Below the pieces are notes generated by a model. The model had not been told where the DNA came from, searched no databases, and worked only from the letters and a program-made list of their open reading frames with translations. From Oxalicibacterium flavum (GTDB lineage: Bacteria > Pseudomonadota > Gammaproteobacteria > Burkholderiales > Burkholderiaceae_D): a DNA stretch of 64,000 bases. This document shows, piece after piece, positions 1-10,220 of the stretch. Made by a program: the position numbers and the translations under genes. The stretch lies in assembly GCF_014635065.1 (NCBI RefSeq), contig NZ_BMCG01000001.1, positions 558,001-622,000 on the forward strand, read 5' to 3'. The stretch's first letter is position 1; every line of letters begins with the position of its first letter.

Positions 1-2
1 GG

Positions 3-476
3 GGCCGCTACTTCGTGTTCGCACACAACGGCGACCTCAAGAATTTCGTGCCGGAACTGAACGGCCCCTACCAGCCGGTCGGCACCACCGACAGCGAAGC
101 CGCCTTCTGCTACATCCTGCAGGAACTGCGGCGCCGCTTCGACGATGCGCTGCCGATGCTGCCCGAACTGACCGCCGCGATCGGTGAACTGTGCGCGGAG
201 ATTGCGCGCCACGGCACCTTCAACATGATGCTGTCGGACGGTTCGGCGCTGTTCGCGCACTGCTCGACCAGCCTGCACTACATCGTGCGCCAACATCCGT
301 TCTCGGAAGCCGTGCTCAGCGACGAGGAAGTCAAGGTCGATTTTTCCGAAGTCACCACGCCCGACGACCGCGTCGCCATCATCGTCACCGAACCGCTGAC
401 CACCAACGAAACCTGGACCTCGTTCGGCGAAGGCGAGCTCAAGGTCTTCATCGACGGTCTGCCGCTGGACGACTGA
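3..476 (+). CDS. Class II glutamine amidotransferase (YafJ-like), 5'-truncated
   Basis: The frame is open from the first bases of the window, so the N-terminus, including the catalytic Cys expected just after the initiator Met, lies outside. About 157 C-terminal residues are visible. FAHNGDLKNF near the left edge is the His-Asn-Gly glutamine-site motif of class II (Ntn-type) amidotransferases, and TDSEAAFCYIL corresponds to the TDSE segment of the YafJ/DUG3-like family. Members release ammonia from glutamine or cleave gamma-glutamyl peptides; the substrate of the YafJ branch is not established. The gene converges on the phospholipase D gene, with only 7 bp between the two stop codons and no obvious terminator hairpin there. 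Confidence 0.85.
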   Translation, partial: GRYFVFAHNGDLKNFVPELNGPYQPVGTTDSEAAFCYILQELRRRFDDALPMLPELTAAIGELCAEIARHGTFNMMLSDGSALFAHCSTSLHYIVRQHPFSEAVLSDEEVKVDFSEVTTPDDRVAIIVTEPLTTNETWTSFGEGELKVFIDGLPLDD

Positions 477-483
477 CTTACAT

Positions 484-1791
484 TTACAGCAGTGGTGCCA
501 ACAGGCGCGCCGCCTGCTCGTGCAGCTTTTCGGTCCATGGCCGGTTCCGCCATTCCTCATAGGTGATGCGGTGCGCATGGCGCAGGTCGTCGTTGAATAC
601 CGCCACCTGATCCCTGGCGAACGCGGCGTTATAGACGTTCAGGTTGGCTTCGTCGTTCATGCGGAAAGAGCGGTCGTCAAAGTTGGTAGAGCCGACCGAG
701 ACCATCAGGTCGTCAACGATCATGACCTTGCAGTGATACATGGTCGGCTCGTACTCGTAGATCTCGATGCCGGCCTGCAGCAATTCGCCCCACATGCCGC
801 GCGACGAGCGCCGCACCACCTCGACGTCCATGTGCTCGCCCGGCACGATGATCTGCACCTTGACGCCGCGCCGTGCGGCATCGATCAGCACGCGCCGCGT
901 CATCTCGTCCGGCACGAAATACGAGACCGCCAGCTGGATGCTCTTCTGCGCCGCCGTCAGCGCCAGCAGGTACATCAGGCGCATGCTTTCGCTGCCGCCC
1001 TGCGGCGAGCTGCTGAAGACCTGCGCGTGGTCGTCGCCGACCGGCTTCAGTTCGGGAAAATAATCGGGGCCGTCGAGCACATGGCCGGTGGTCTTGATCC
1101 AGTTGTCGATCGCCACCGCCTGCATCTGCGCCACTACCGGTCCTTCGACGCGATAGTGCGAATCGCGCCAGTGATCCGGGTCCTGCGCGTGGCCGGTCCA
1201 CTGGCCGGCGATGCCGACGCCGCCGGTGAAGCCGATGCGCCCATCCACCACCAGCAGCTTGCGGTGCGTGCGGTTGTTCATGCGCGCCAGGTTGTACCAC
1301 TTGAGCGGGTGGTACTTGCGCACCTCGACGCCAGCCGCTTCCATCAGGTCCAGATAGGACTGTTCCATCTTGCTGCTGCCGACCCAGTCGATCAGCACGT
1401 GCACCTTGACGCCGGCACGCGCGCGTTCGGCAAAGGCTTCGGCGAACTCCTTGCCGATCGCTTCCGACCAGTAGATGTAGGTTTCGAAATTGATGGTCTT
1501 CTGCGCGCCGCGGATCGCCTCCAGCATGGCCGGAAAAATTTCCTCGCCGTTCTGCAGCGCCTGCGCGCGATTGCCGCCGACGATGGCCGGTCCCAGCAGT
1601 ACACCCATGGTGCGTTCGAACTGCGGATCGGCGACCGAATACAGGCGCGGGATGTCCTCGCGGATCTTCTTTTCGCCGAGCGTCAGGTTGAGCGCGAGAA
1701 GCACGACCACCAGCGTCGTCAGCACGCTGCCGAGAATAATGAGGATTTTGCTTTTTCTTGAGCGGTCTTTCCAGATTATTCTCGTGCGCAT
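484..1791 (-). CDS. Phospholipase D family cardiolipin synthase-like protein
   Basis: 435 residues. One hydrophobic segment near residues 15-39 (ILIILGSVLTTLVVVLLAL) anchors the protein in the inner membrane. Two PLD catalytic motifs are present: HRKLLVVDG near residue 176 and HCKVMIVDD near residue 352, the second followed by GSTNFDDRSF. Bacterial cardiolipin synthases of this superfamily transfer a phosphatidyl group between phospholipids; the size and the two HxK(x)4D motifs fit a Cls/ClsB-type enzyme, but substrate cannot be read from sequence. The start codon lies only 12 bp after the metH stop, so it is probably the last gene of the metH transcript and would share the SAM-II-like control upstream of metH. 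Confidence 0.85.
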   Translation of the reverse strand: MRTRIIWKDRSRKSKILIILGSVLTTLVVVLLALNLTLGEKKIREDIPRLYSVADPQFERTMGVLLGPAIVGGNRAQALQNGEEIFPAMLEAIRGAQKTINFETYIYWSEAIGKEFAEAFAERARAGVKVHVLIDWVGSSKMEQSYLDLMEAAGVEVRKYHPLKWYNLARMNNRTHRKLLVVDGRIGFTGGVGIAGQWTGHAQDPDHWRDSHYRVEGPVVAQMQAVAIDNWIKTTGHVLDGPDYFPELKPVGDDHAQVFSSSPQGGSESMRLMYLLALTAAQKSIQLAVSYFVPDEMTRRVLIDAARRGVKVQIIVPGEHMDVEVVRRSSRGMWGELLQAGIEIYEYEPTMYHCKVMIVDDLMVSVGSTNFDDRSFRMNDEANLNVYNAAFARDQVAVFNDDLRHAHRITYEEWRNRPWTEKLHEQAARLLAPLL

Positions 1792-1803
1792 GTCGATGTT
1801 CTT

Positions 1804-4800
1804 CTACGTTAGGTTGGGTGCCAGCCAGCGCTCGACGTCTTCCTTCGCGACGCCCCTGCGCGCAGCCATGTCGCTGACCTGATCGTCGCCGATCTTGCCG
1901 ACGACGAAGTACTTTGCCTCCGGGTGCGCAAAGTAGAAGCCGGATACCGCCGCGCCCGGAAACATCGCGAACGAGTCGGTCAGCATCATGCCGATCTCCT
2001 CCGCCCTCAGCACGCGGAACATGTCGGCCTTGACCGTATGCTCGGGGCAGGCCGGGTAGCCGGGCGCGGGACGGATGCCGCGATAGGCTTCCTTGATCAG
2101 TTCCTCGTTGCTCAGATGCTCGCCCGGCACATAGCCCCACAAGTCGGTACGCACGCGTTCGTGCAGGTACTCGGCAAAGGCTTCGGCCAGGCGGTCTGCC
2201 AGAGACTTGAGCATGATCGACGAGTAGTCGTCATGCGCATCCTCGAAGCGCTTTTCGTATTTCTCGATGCCGAGCCCCGCCGTGACCGCGAACAGGCCGA
2301 TGTAGTCGGCCACGCCGGATGACTTGGGTGCGATGAAGTCGGACAGGCACTGATTGGGACGTTGTACGCCATCGATGACCGGTTTGACTGTCTGTTGCCG
2401 CACACCGTAATACGTAAAGGCGACCTGCTGGCGCGTGTCGTCGGTATAGACCTCGATGTCGTCGTCGTTGACCGTGTTGGCCGGCAGCAGGGCGATCACG
2501 CCGTTGGCGGTCAGCCAGCGGCCTTCGATGACCTTCTTGAGCAGCGCCTGTCCCTCGGCGAACACCTTGGTGGCGGCGTCGCCCACCACCTCGTCGGTCA
2601 GGATCGCGGGGTAGGGACCGGCCAGGTCCCAGGTCTGGAAGAACGGCCCCCAGTCGATGTAGCGCGCGATGGTCGCCAGATCGATGTTGCGGAATTCGCG
2701 GCGGCCGATGAACTTGGGCTTGACCGGCGCCGCGGCGCCGTCGAACGGCAGCTTCATGCGGTTGGCGCGCGCGTCGGCCAGCGTCAGCAACGGCACCGTC
2801 TTGCGGTTCGCGTGCTGCTCGCGGATGCGCTCGTAGTCGGCCGCGATCTCGGCGATGTAGGCATCGCGCTGCTCGGGCGTCAGCAGCGACTGCGCGACCG
2901 ACACCGAGCGCGAGGCGTCCGGCACATAGACCACCGGGCCGTCGTAGTTGTTGGCGATCTTGACCGCCGTATGCGCGCGGCTGGTGGTGGCGCCACCGAT
3001 CAGCAGCGGCATGCGCAGGCCGCGGAAGTATTCGTCGCGCTGCATTTCCTTGGCGACATAGGCCATCTCTTCCAGCGACGGTGTGATCAGTCCCGACAGG
3101 CCGATGATGTCGGCATTCTCTTCCTTCGCCTTGGCGAGGATCTCCGAGCACGGCACCATCACGCCCATGTTGACGACCTCGAAGTTGTTGCACTGCAGGA
3201 CCACCGACACGATGTTCTTGCCGATGTCGTGCACGTCACCCTTGACGGTCGCGATCACGATCTTGCCCTTGGGCTTGCTGACGATGCCGGTCTGTTCCTC
3301 GAGCAGACGCTTCTCCTCCTCGATGAACGGGATCAGGTGCGCCACCGCCTGCTTCATCACGCGCGCCGACTTGACCACCTGCGGCAGGAACATCTTGCCC
3401 TGCCCGAACAGGTCGCCGACCACGTTCATGCCATCCATCAGCGGACCTTCGATCACGTGGATAGGACGGCCGCCATTCTTCAGCAGTTCCTGCCGCGCTT
3501 CCTCGGTATCCTCGACGATCCATTGCGTGATGCCGTGCACCAGCGCATGCGACAGCCGCTGCTGCACGGTGCCGCTGCGCCATTCGAGCGTGGCTTCTTC
3601 CTTCTTGTCGCCGGCCTTGAGCGTGGCGGCGAATTCGATCATGCGTTCGGTCGCATCCTCGCGGCGGTTCAGCACCACGTCCTCGACGCGCTCGCGCAGT
3701 TCGGCCGGCAGGTCATCATAGACGCCGACCATGCCGGCGTTGACGATGCCCATGGTCATGCCGGCCTTGATCGCGTGGTACAGGAACACCGTGTGGATCG
3801 CCTCGCGCGCCGGGTCGTTACCGCGAAAGCTGAAGCTGACGTTGGAGACGCCGCCGCTGATCTTGGCGCGCGGCAGGTTTTCCTTGATCCAGCGCACCGC
3901 GTTGATGAAATCGACCGCGTAGTTGTTGTGTTCCTCGATGCCGGTCGCGACCGCGAAGATGTTCGGATCGAAGATGATGTCTTCCGGCGGGAAGTCGAGT
4001 TCGTTGACCAGCAGCCAGTAGGCACGGCCGCAGATCTCGATCTTGCGCTCGAAGGTGTCGGCCTGGCCCTTCTCGTCGAAGGCCATGACGATCACCGCGG
4101 CGCCGTAGCGGCGGCACAGGCGCGCCTCGTGCAGGAATTTCTCCTCGCCTTCCTTCATCGAGATCGAGTTGACGATGGCCTTGCCCTGCACGCACTTGAG
4201 GCCGGCCTCGATCACGCTCCACTTCGACGAGTCGATCATGATCGGCACGCGCGCAATGTCGGGTTCGGACGCGACCATATTCAGGAAGCGCGTCATCGCA
4301 GCCTGCGAATCGAGCATCGCCTCGTCCATATTGATGTCGATGACCTGCGCGCCGTTCTCGACCTGCTGGCGTGCCACTGCCAGCGCCTCGTCGTACTGCT
4401 CGTTGATGATCAGGCGCGCGAAGGCCTTCGACCCCGTGACGTTGGTGCGCTCGCCGACGTTGACGAACAGCGAGTTGTCGTCGATGACGAAGGGCTCGAG
4501 GCCCGACAGTTTCAGCGACTGGTCAACCGTCGGCACCGTGCGCGGCGCGATGTTCTTCACTGTCTCCGCGATCGCGCGGATGTGGTCGGGCGTGGTGCCG
4601 CAGCAGCCGCCGGCAATGTTGACGAAGCCGCTCTCGGCGAAATCCTTGAGCAGCGAGGACGTCACGTCAGGTGTCTCGTCGAAGCCGGTGTCGCTCATCG
4701 GGTTCGGCAGCCCCGCGTTCGGATAAATGCAGACATAGGTGTCGGCGATCTTCGACAGCTCTTCCGCATACGGCCGCATCAGCGCCGCGCCGAGCGCGCA

Positions 4801-5562
4801 GTTGAGGCCGACCGTCAGCGGCCTGGCATGGCGGATCGAATGCCAGAACGCGGGCACGGTCTGGCCCGACAGGATGCGGCCCGAGGCATCGGTCACGGTG
4901 CCCGAGATCATGATCGGCAGCCGCTTGCCCGACTCCTCGAAGAACTGGTCGATCGCGAACAGCGCAGCCTTGCAGTTGAGCGTATCGAAGATGGTCTCGA
5001 CCAGCAGCACGTCGGCACCGCCCTCGACCAGGCCGCGCGTCTGTTCGAGATAGGCGGTCGCGAGCTGATCGAAGGTGACGTTGCGTGCGCCCGGGTCGTT
5101 GACGTCGGGCGAGATCGACGCGGTCTTGGGCGTCGGGCCCAGCGCGCCAGCAACGAAGCGCGGCTTGTCGGGGGTCGAATACTTGTCGCAGGCCGCGCGC
5201 GCCAACCGGGCCGAGACCACGTTCATCTCGTAGGCCAGGTGCGCCATGTGGTAGTCGTCCTGTGCCACCGTGGTCGCGCCGAAGGTATTGGTCTCGATCA
5301 GGTCGGCGCCGGCGGCCAGGTATTGTTCGTGGATCGTGCTGATGACGTCGGGACGGGTCAGCGACAGCAGTTCGTTGTTGCCCTTGACGAACAGTTCCTT
5401 GCCCGGCACCGAGAAATCGGCAAAACGCTCGCCGCGATAATCCTCTTCGGTCAGCTTGTACTGCTGGATCATGGTGCCCATCGCGCCATCCAGGATCAGG
5501 ATGCGTTTGGCCATGAGGTCGCGCAAAAGCAGTTCGGTATCGGAAAGGGCGTCGCGTTTCAT
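1804..5562 (-). CDS. metH: Methionine synthase, cobalamin-dependent
   Basis: 1252 residues, full length for MetH. The enzyme methylates homocysteine to methionine using methylcobalamin recharged by 5-methyltetrahydrofolate. Domains in order: homocysteine-binding domain with Zn-ligand cysteines (GLNC and [11 protein letters not shown], the latter near residue 319), pterin-binding domain (about 355-615), cobalamin cap and binding domain with [10 protein letters not shown] near residue 776 (the His that ligates cobalt), and the C-terminal SAM-binding reactivation domain (about 915-1250). I start at the ATG at 5562 ([10 protein letters not shown]), 20 codons inside the longest frame, because AGAGAAGACGA lies just upstream and homologues begin here. 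Upstream are a promoter, a SAM-II-like aptamer and a terminator. The PLD gene follows after 12 bp. Confidence 0.97.
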   Translation of the reverse strand: MKRDALSDTELLLRDLMAKRILILDGAMGTMIQQYKLTEEDYRGERFADFSVPGKELFVKGNNELLSLTRPDVISTIHEQYLAAGADLIETNTFGATTVAQDDYHMAHLAYEMNVVSARLARAACDKYSTPDKPRFVAGALGPTPKTASISPDVNDPGARNVTFDQLATAYLEQTRGLVEGGADVLLVETIFDTLNCKAALFAIDQFFEESGKRLPIMISGTVTDASGRILSGQTVPAFWHSIRHARPLTVGLNCALGAALMRPYAEELSKIADTYVCIYPNAGLPNPMSDTGFDETPDVTSSLLKDFAESGFVNIAGGCCGTTPDHIRAIAETVKNIAPRTVPTVDQSLKLSGLEPFVIDDNSLFVNVGERTNVTGSKAFARLIINEQYDEALAVARQQVENGAQVIDINMDEAMLDSQAAMTRFLNMVASEPDIARVPIMIDSSKWSVIEAGLKCVQGKAIVNSISMKEGEEKFLHEARLCRRYGAAVIVMAFDEKGQADTFERKIEICGRAYWLLVNELDFPPEDIIFDPNIFAVATGIEEHNNYAVDFINAVRWIKENLPRAKISGGVSNVSFSFRGNDPAREAIHTVFLYHAIKAGMTMGIVNAGMVGVYDDLPAELRERVEDVVLNRREDATERMIEFAATLKAGDKKEEATLEWRSGTVQQRLSHALVHGITQWIVEDTEEARQELLKNGGRPIHVIEGPLMDGMNVVGDLFGQGKMFLPQVVKSARVMKQAVAHLIPFIEEEKRLLEEQTGIVSKPKGKIVIATVKGDVHDIGKNIVSVVLQCNNFEVVNMGVMVPCSEILAKAKEENADIIGLSGLITPSLEEMAYVAKEMQRDEYFRGLRMPLLIGGATTSRAHTAVKIANNYDGPVVYVPDASRSVSVAQSLLTPEQRDAYIAEIAADYERIREQHANRKTVPLLTLADARANRMKLPFDGAAAPVKPKFIGRREFRNIDLATIARYIDWGPFFQTWDLAGPYPAILTDEVVGDAATKVFAEGQALLKKVIEGRWLTANGVIALLPANTVNDDDIEVYTDDTRQQVAFTYYGVRQQTVKPVIDGVQRPNQCLSDFIAPKSSGVADYIGLFAVTAGLGIEKYEKRFEDAHDDYSSIMLKSLADRLAEAFAEYLHERVRTDLWGYVPGEHLSNEELIKEAYRGIRPAPGYPACPEHTVKADMFRVLRAEEIGMMLTDSFAMFPGAAVSGFYFAHPEAKYFVVGKIGDDQVSDMAARRGVAKEDVERWLAPNLT

Positions 5563-5604
5563 TCGTCTTCTCTGTGGTATTCGCGGTGGCGTGGCGTCAA
5601 ATGC

Positions 5605-5635
5605 AAAAAACCCGGCCTGCAAACGGGACCGGGTT
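5605..5635 (-). terminator. Intrinsic terminator in the metH leader (riboswitch expression platform)
   Basis: On the minus strand AAACCCGG (5635-5628) pairs perfectly with CCGGGTTT (5615-5608), followed by more T residues to 5605. It sits after the aptamer and about 43 bases before the metH start codon, so it cannot be the end of fmt-def transcription; those genes are upstream and the metH promoter lies between. The position suggests transcription attenuation when the aptamer is bound, although an antiterminator pairing was not worked out. Confidence 0.8.
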
Positions 5636-5640
5636 TCGCA

Positions 5641-5733
5641 CCAACGCCGCTTTAGCAGTATTTGTACGAACGGTCATGCCGACCGTTCCGCGCCCGCAAG
5701 CTGGTTTGACCTTTTCAATCAAATCGGCGCAGG
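5641..5733 (-). promoter_or_regulatory. SAM-II (SAM-alpha) class riboswitch aptamer upstream of metH
   Basis: Read on the minus strand. P1 is formed by CTGCGCC (5732-5726) and GGCGCGG (5694-5688). The P1 loop opens with GATTTG and closes with CAGCTTGCG, and the 3' part reads ACAAATACTGCTAAAGCGG (5664-5646). These blocks (GAUUU, UUGC before the P1 3' strand, AAAU..GCUAAA) are the invariant parts of SAM-II as I know it. There are two additions: a small stem TTTGA/TCAAA inside the loop, and a perfect 8-bp hairpin GAACGGTC/GACCGTTC between P1 and the pseudoknot strand. A methionine synthase downstream is the expected target. Best known from Alphaproteobacteria. Confidence 0.85.
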
Positions 5734-5737
5734 CAAA

Positions 5738-5766
5738 ATTATACGTGAAATCAATGGTTTGCGACA
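5738..5766 (-). promoter_or_regulatory. Promoter of the metH leader RNA
   Basis: A consensus -10 box TATAAT lies at 5743-5738 on the minus strand, placing transcription start about 6 bases before aptamer helix P1. The hexamer 17 bases upstream, TGTCGC (5766-5761), is a weak -35. Confidence 0.65.
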
Positions 5767-5806
5767 GGCCACCGGCCCGCGCCGTAGGTACGCATTCCGT
5801 GCCGGC

Positions 5807-6757
5807 TCACGAGAAGACGCCGCCTTCGAGCGGAAAGCCCTTGAGGAATTCGGTGGCCGGCAGGCGCTTGCCGCCCGGCTTCTGCAGTTCGGCCACGCGC
5901 AGCGCACCGCTGCCGCAGGCAACCACGATGCCGTCCTGCGGATTGGCGGCGATCACCTGACCCGGCTGCCACTGCGCCGAGTCAACCGGCAGCGCCGACC
6001 AGAACTTGACGGCGGTGCCGTCGAACTGCGCAGCCGCGCCAGGGAAGGGATTGAAGGCGCGTATCTTGCGCGCCAGCAGCTCGGCCGGCTGCGTGAAGTC
6101 GAGCGCGGCCTCGTCCTTGGCGATCTTGGCGGCATAGGTCACGCCGTCGGCCGGCTGCGGCGTCGCCGCCAGCGGACCTTGCGCGCGCCGGCGCAGCACG
6201 TCGACGATCATCTCGCCGCCCAGTTGCGCGAGCTTGTCGTGCAGGCTGACCGTGGTGTCGTCGGCCGCGATCGGCAGCGACTGCATGGCCAGCATGGGAC
6301 CGGTATCGAGGCCGGCGTCCATCTGCATGATGGTGATGCCGGTTTCGGCATCGCCCGCCTCGATCGCGCGATGGATGGGCGCCGCACCGCGCCAGCGTGG
6401 CAGCAGCGAGGCATGGATGTTGATGCAACCGAACGGCGGAATGTCGAGCACCGATTGCGGCAGGATCAGGCCGTAGGCCGCCACCACCATCACGTCATGC
6501 GGCGTCGCCTTGAGCAGCGCGTGTGCCTCGGCCGCGACTTCGGCGTGCTTGCCGTCGAGCCGCAGCGACACCGGCTGCGCAACCGGAATGCCGTGCGCAA
6601 CGGCGAACTGCTTGACGGCCGAGGCCTGCAACTGCATGCCGCGTCCGGCTGGGCGGTCGGGCTGGGTCAGGACCAGCGGAATTTCGAAACCCGCCGCGTG
6701 CAGCGCGGCCAGGGCGACCGCCGCGAATTCGGGCGTACCGGCAAAGATGATTTTCAT
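5807..6757 (-). CDS. fmt: Methionyl-tRNA formyltransferase
   Basis: 316 residues, the usual length. It formylates the initiator Met-tRNA with 10-formyltetrahydrofolate in the cytoplasm. It starts [16 protein letters not shown], and the catalytic region reads [20 protein letters not shown] near residues 110-129, with the family's SLLP loop and invariant Asn and His. The C-terminal tRNA-binding domain is present and the protein ends in GGVFS. It follows def in the same direction after about 130 bp, the common bacterial def-fmt pairing: Fmt adds the formyl group that Def later removes. Confidence 0.97.
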   Translation of the reverse strand: MKIIFAGTPEFAAVALAALHAAGFEIPLVLTQPDRPAGRGMQLQASAVKQFAVAHGIPVAQPVSLRLDGKHAEVAAEAHALLKATPHDVMVVAAYGLILPQSVLDIPPFGCINIHASLLPRWRGAAPIHRAIEAGDAETGITIMQMDAGLDTGPMLAMQSLPIAADDTTVSLHDKLAQLGGEMIVDVLRRRAQGPLAATPQPADGVTYAAKIAKDEAALDFTQPAELLARKIRAFNPFPGAAAQFDGTAVKFWSALPVDSAQWQPGQVIAANPQDGIVVACGSGALRVAELQKPGGKRLPATEFLKGFPLEGGVFS

Positions 6758-6886
6758 GCGGCGATTGTAGTACGGCAGACAGCGAATGCGAACCGCGTGC
6801 CTGAAGGAAACGCAAGGGGCAACGCGACGGGCGATTCAGGAAGAAATGGAAAACGGAAGTACGGCGATACGCGATCGCGGACGCGA

Positions 6887-7420
6887 TCAGCGCGTCGCCA
6901 CGCGCTGTGCACTGCGCGCCATCTCGCGCTCTTCCTTGACCAGCTTGGTCTTGATGCGGTTGCGCTTGAGCGGCGACAGGTACTCGACGAACACCTTGCC
7001 CTGCAAATGATCCATCTCGTGCTGGATGCAGACCGCCAGCAGACCGTCGGCCTCGAGCTCAAAGGGATTGCCCTCCACGTCGAAGGCGCGCACCTTGACG
7101 CGCGCCGGACGCTCGACGCCATCGTAGATGCCGGGCACCGACAGGCAGCCCTCGTCATAGACCTGCTTTTCCTCGCTGGCCCACAGGATTTCGGGGTTGA
7201 TGTAGGCGCGCAGTTCGTCATGCGCCTCGGAGGTGTCGATGACGATCACGCGCTCGTGCACATCCACCTGCGTCGCCGCCAGGCCGATGCCGGGCGCCGC
7301 ATACATGGTCTCGGCCATGTCCTCGACCAGCTTCTTGAGACGCGCATCGAACACCGTCACCGGCTTGGCGATCTTGTGCAGGCGCGGGTCTGGGTACCGC
7401 AGGATGGTCAATATGGACAT
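6887..7420 (-). CDS. def: Peptide deformylase
   Basis: 177 residues from the ATG at 7420 ([14 protein letters not shown]). It removes the N-formyl group from nascent proteins. All three metal-site motifs are present: GIGLAATQ (motif 1), EGCLS with the metal-ligand Cys (motif 2) and QHEMDHL with two His ligands and the catalytic Glu (motif 3). A TTG five codons upstream is a less likely start. It is transcribed leftward into fmt and divergently from the LysM gene across a 176-bp spacer, an arrangement common in Burkholderiales. Confidence 0.97.
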   Translation of the reverse strand: MSILTILRYPDPRLHKIAKPVTVFDARLKKLVEDMAETMYAAPGIGLAATQVDVHERVIVIDTSEAHDELRAYINPEILWASEEKQVYDEGCLSVPGIYDGVERPARVKVRAFDVEGNPFELEADGLLAVCIQHEMDHLQGKVFVEYLSPLKRNRIKTKLVKEEREMARSAQRVATR

Positions 7421-7596
7421 ACGACTTTTGCGCAACAGCGCGACGATGGGTTGACTGGTGGTTCTTGCTAGTTCGGGGGTTTGTGTGCAGAATTTGATTC
7501 AATTTAGCAAGATTTCAACAAGGAAACTCGCTTCTGCCGCCCGCAACTGCACTATGTAAATGGCGTCACAACTGGTCGAAACAACCCGGACAAACC

Positions 7597-8694
7597 ATGA
7601 AAAATTTTAGCATAGCTGCACTTTGCCTCGTTTTCAGCGCCACCCTCGCTCCCGCCGTCCATGCCCAATCCGCCACCGCCAGCGTGAGCGGCAATGCCCG
7701 CTGCACCTTCCTGCCGAACGCGCCGGATCAGCATGTGGTGGTGCGCGGCGACACGCTTTGGGGCATTTCGGGCCGTTTCCTGCAGCAACCATGGTGCTGG
7801 CCGCAGGTGTGGGACATGAATCGTGACCAGATTCGCAATCCGCACTGGATCTATCCGGGGCAAATCGTCTATTTCGACCGCGTGACGGGCCGCCTGCGGC
7901 TCGGCGCCGCTGGCGCGGCAGACAACGCCGGCGACACGCAGAACGTGAAGCTGTCGCCGCGCATCCGCAGCGACGAGCTGGATGGCGAGGCCATCGCCTC
8001 GATTTCCCTCAGCGAGATCGGCCAGTTCCTGACGCAACCGCTGATCATCGACGCCGACGAACTGGCGGGCACGCCGCGCATCGTCGCCACGCGCGAGAAC
8101 CGCGTGGTGCTCGGCAATGACGACACCGCCTATGTGCGCGGCGACCTGCAGGGTCACAACGACTTCCAGGTATTCCGCGCCGGTAAACCGCTGAAGGACC
8201 CGAGCAGCGGGAAGATCATCGGCTATGAAGCCGCTTTCCTCGGCACCATGCTGCTGCAGCGCGCCAGCCGTGCCGACAACGAGCCGCACAGCTTTGTCGT
8301 CACCCGCGTCAAGGAGGAAATAGGCGTGGGTGACCGCCTGCTGCCGGTCGAGCCGAAACCCTTCATCAACACTGCGCCGCACCCGCCTCTCGAAGCGGTC
8401 GAGGCCCGGATCGTGTCGGTCTATGGCGGCGTCTCGCAAGCCGGGCAGAACCAGATCGTCACCATCAATCGTGGCCGCAACGACGGCATCGACATCGGCA
8501 CCGTGCTGCAGCTGCAACGTCTCGGCAAGACCATGACCGATACCACCAGCGGCCGCAAGGAAGTCATCAGGCTGCCCGATGAACGCTATGGCAATCTGTT
8601 CGTGTTCCGCGTCTTCAACAATATTTCCTATGGCCTGGTAATGCAGGTCCGCGATACCGTGCAGGTCGGCGACATCGCCAGCTCCCCCGAATAA
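7597..8694 (+). CDS. LysM-domain exported protein
   Basis: 365 residues. A signal peptide (about residues 1-23, ending VHA) directs export. A LysM module at about 46-92 (VVRGDTLWGISGRF ... WIYPGQIVYF) should bind peptidoglycan glycan. The rest of the protein is a conserved region without a catalytic motif that I can name. The last codon is 3 bp before dprA, so the two are probably co-transcribed. The LysM-dprA pair beside def-fmt is a regular feature of betaproteobacterial genomes; a link to envelope steps of DNA uptake is only an inference from that neighbourhood. Confidence 0.9.
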   Translation: MKNFSIAALCLVFSATLAPAVHAQSATASVSGNARCTFLPNAPDQHVVVRGDTLWGISGRFLQQPWCWPQVWDMNRDQIRNPHWIYPGQIVYFDRVTGRLRLGAAGAADNAGDTQNVKLSPRIRSDELDGEAIASISLSEIGQFLTQPLIIDADELAGTPRIVATRENRVVLGNDDTAYVRGDLQGHNDFQVFRAGKPLKDPSSGKIIGYEAAFLGTMLLQRASRADNEPHSFVVTRVKEEIGVGDRLLPVEPKPFINTAPHPPLEAVEARIVSVYGGVSQAGQNQIVTINRGRNDGIDIGTVLQLQRLGKTMTDTTSGRKEVIRLPDERYGNLFVFRVFNNISYGLVMQVRDTVQVGDIASSPE

Positions 8695-8697
8695 GGC

Positions 8698-9837
8698 ATG
8701 CCGGACAGCGTGTTTCAGCAAGCGGAACATGCCGTCCCCGAGGATGAGCTGGCGGCGTGGCTGCGGCTCATGCAGACGCCCGGCGTGGGTGCCGAAACCG
8801 CACGCCGCCTGCTCGGACATTTCGGCCTGCCGCACCAGGTCTTTTCCACAGACGTTCCCGCACTCCGACAAGTCGTCGGTGAACGCATCGCGCACGCCTT
8901 GCTGGGTGCGCCCGACGGCGAACGGCAGGCGCTGATCGAACGCAGCCTGCTCTGGAGCGCACAGGCCGGCAATCACATCGTCACGCTGGCCGATGCCGCT
9001 TATCCGGCGGCGCTGCTGCAGATTCCCGATCCGCCCGTCATGTTGTACATCAAGGGCCGTATCGACCTTCTGTCGCAGGCGTCGATCGCGGTGGTCGGCA
9101 GCCGCAATGCGACCGCACAGGGCGTCGCCAATGCCGGCGCGTTTTCGGCAGCGCTGAGCCACGCCGGATTCGCCATCGTCTCCGGCATGGCGCTCGGCAT
9201 CGATGCCGCGGCCCATGAAGGAGGCCTGCAGGGACATGGCTCGACCATCGCGGTGATCGGCACCGGCATCGATCTCGTCTATCCGGCACGCAACCGCACA
9301 CTTGCGCACCGCATCGCCGAACAGGGCTGCATCGTCAGCGAATACGCGCTCGGCGTACCGGCCATTGCCGGCAACTTCCCGCGCCGCAATCGCATCATCA
9401 GCGGCCTGGCGCGTGGCGTGCTGGTGGTCGAAGCGGCGCTGCAGTCGGGTTCGCTGATCACGGCGCGCATGGCGGCCGAGCAGGGGCGCGACACCTTCGC
9501 GATTCCCGGCTCCATCCATTCGCCGCTGGCCAAGGGCTGCCATCAATTGATCAAGCAGGGCGCCAAGCTGGTGGAATCGGCGCAGGACATCCTCGAAGAA
9601 CTGCAGTATGCGGACGTGCCGCAGGCCGCAGCCATCGGGAAGATCGCGTCGGACTCCACTCCGCCCGCGGAAACCGGCAGCGTGCTGCACGCCATGGGTT
9701 TCGACGCGGTCGATGCGGATACGCTGGCCATGCGCTGCCAGATGGACATGACCGCCCTGCATGCCGAGCTGCTGATGCTGGAACTCGACGGCCGCATCGA
9801 AATGCTGCCAGGCGGCAGCTATCGACGCATCGACTGA
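8698..9837 (+). CDS. dprA: DNA-processing protein DprA (Smf)
   Basis: 379 residues. DprA binds incoming single-stranded DNA and loads RecA during natural transformation. Visible parts: an N-terminal helix-hairpin-helix/SAM-like region, the Rossmann-like core (VVGSRNAT, SGMALGIDAAAHEGGL, GTGIDLVYPARN, PRRNRIISGLARG) at about 130-300, and a C-terminal winged-helix domain (about 320-375, ending LPGGSYRRID). The start codon follows the LysM stop by 3 bp. A long imperfect palindrome begins at its stop codon. Confidence 0.96.
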   Translation: MPDSVFQQAEHAVPEDELAAWLRLMQTPGVGAETARRLLGHFGLPHQVFSTDVPALRQVVGERIAHALLGAPDGERQALIERSLLWSAQAGNHIVTLADAAYPAALLQIPDPPVMLYIKGRIDLLSQASIAVVGSRNATAQGVANAGAFSAALSHAGFAIVSGMALGIDAAAHEGGLQGHGSTIAVIGTGIDLVYPARNRTLAHRIAEQGCIVSEYALGVPAIAGNFPRRNRIISGLARGVLVVEAALQSGSLITARMAAEQGRDTFAIPGSIHSPLAKGCHQLIKQGAKLVESAQDILEELQYADVPQAAAIGKIASDSTPPAETGSVLHAMGFDAVDADTLAMRCQMDMTALHAELLMLELDGRIEMLPGGSYRRID

Positions 9838-9938
9838 TACGGATTGCTTCAAGCGCAGAACAAGGCGGGGTACCGCAGACAGTGCAGACACCCGGCAAGG
9901 CGCCCCAACGCAGTAATGCGTTTGAAGGCGATCCGTAT
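9837..9938. repeat. Imperfect long inverted repeat at the 3' end of dprA
   Basis: ATACGGAT (9837-9844) is perfectly inverted as ATCCGTAT (9931-9938). Inward, CTTCAAGCGCA on the left matches the inverse of TGCGTTTGAAG on the right with one difference, after a small bulge, and pairing continues patchily to the centre near 9887. The left arm begins on the last base of the dprA stop codon. There is no T-run after it, so it is not a standard terminator. It may stabilise the dprA mRNA 3' end or be a relic of a small mobile element. Confidence 0.5.
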
Positions 9939-10220
9939 GAGTCATTCGTTGATGACTTGCCATGCCTCGATGCCATCCTGAAAACGAAACCGTTTCCAGC
10001 TCTTCATCCGCTTTCATTTTGAACATCGCGCACGCGCAACATCCCCGGTCTTTTCTGTCGAGCCTGGCCGTTTTAGGGTATGCTTGACTCCAGTAAGCGC
10101 TGTCCCTGATCTGCCGCTGTCGTCACTGTTCCCTGCATGCATTGAAGAACGTGATTCTTGCATTCGATCCTGGCGCCATTCGCAAGAGTGCCGCCTTAAC
10201 CCAAGCGCTACGGTGAAGCC
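9939..10220. other. Non-coding spacer upstream of smg
   Basis: With the palindrome before it, this makes a 383-bp gap without a credible gene. No reading frame with a ribosome site was found. It presumably carries the smg promoter, but I could not single out convincing boxes. Confidence 0.5.

Noticed and set aside
2362-5655. 1097-codon open frame opposite metH, and similar long antisense frames at 15894-18407 and 22880-24805
   Set aside because: They mirror real genes in high-GC DNA, are dominated by Arg, Asp, His, Val and Gln, show no family motifs and lack ribosome sites.
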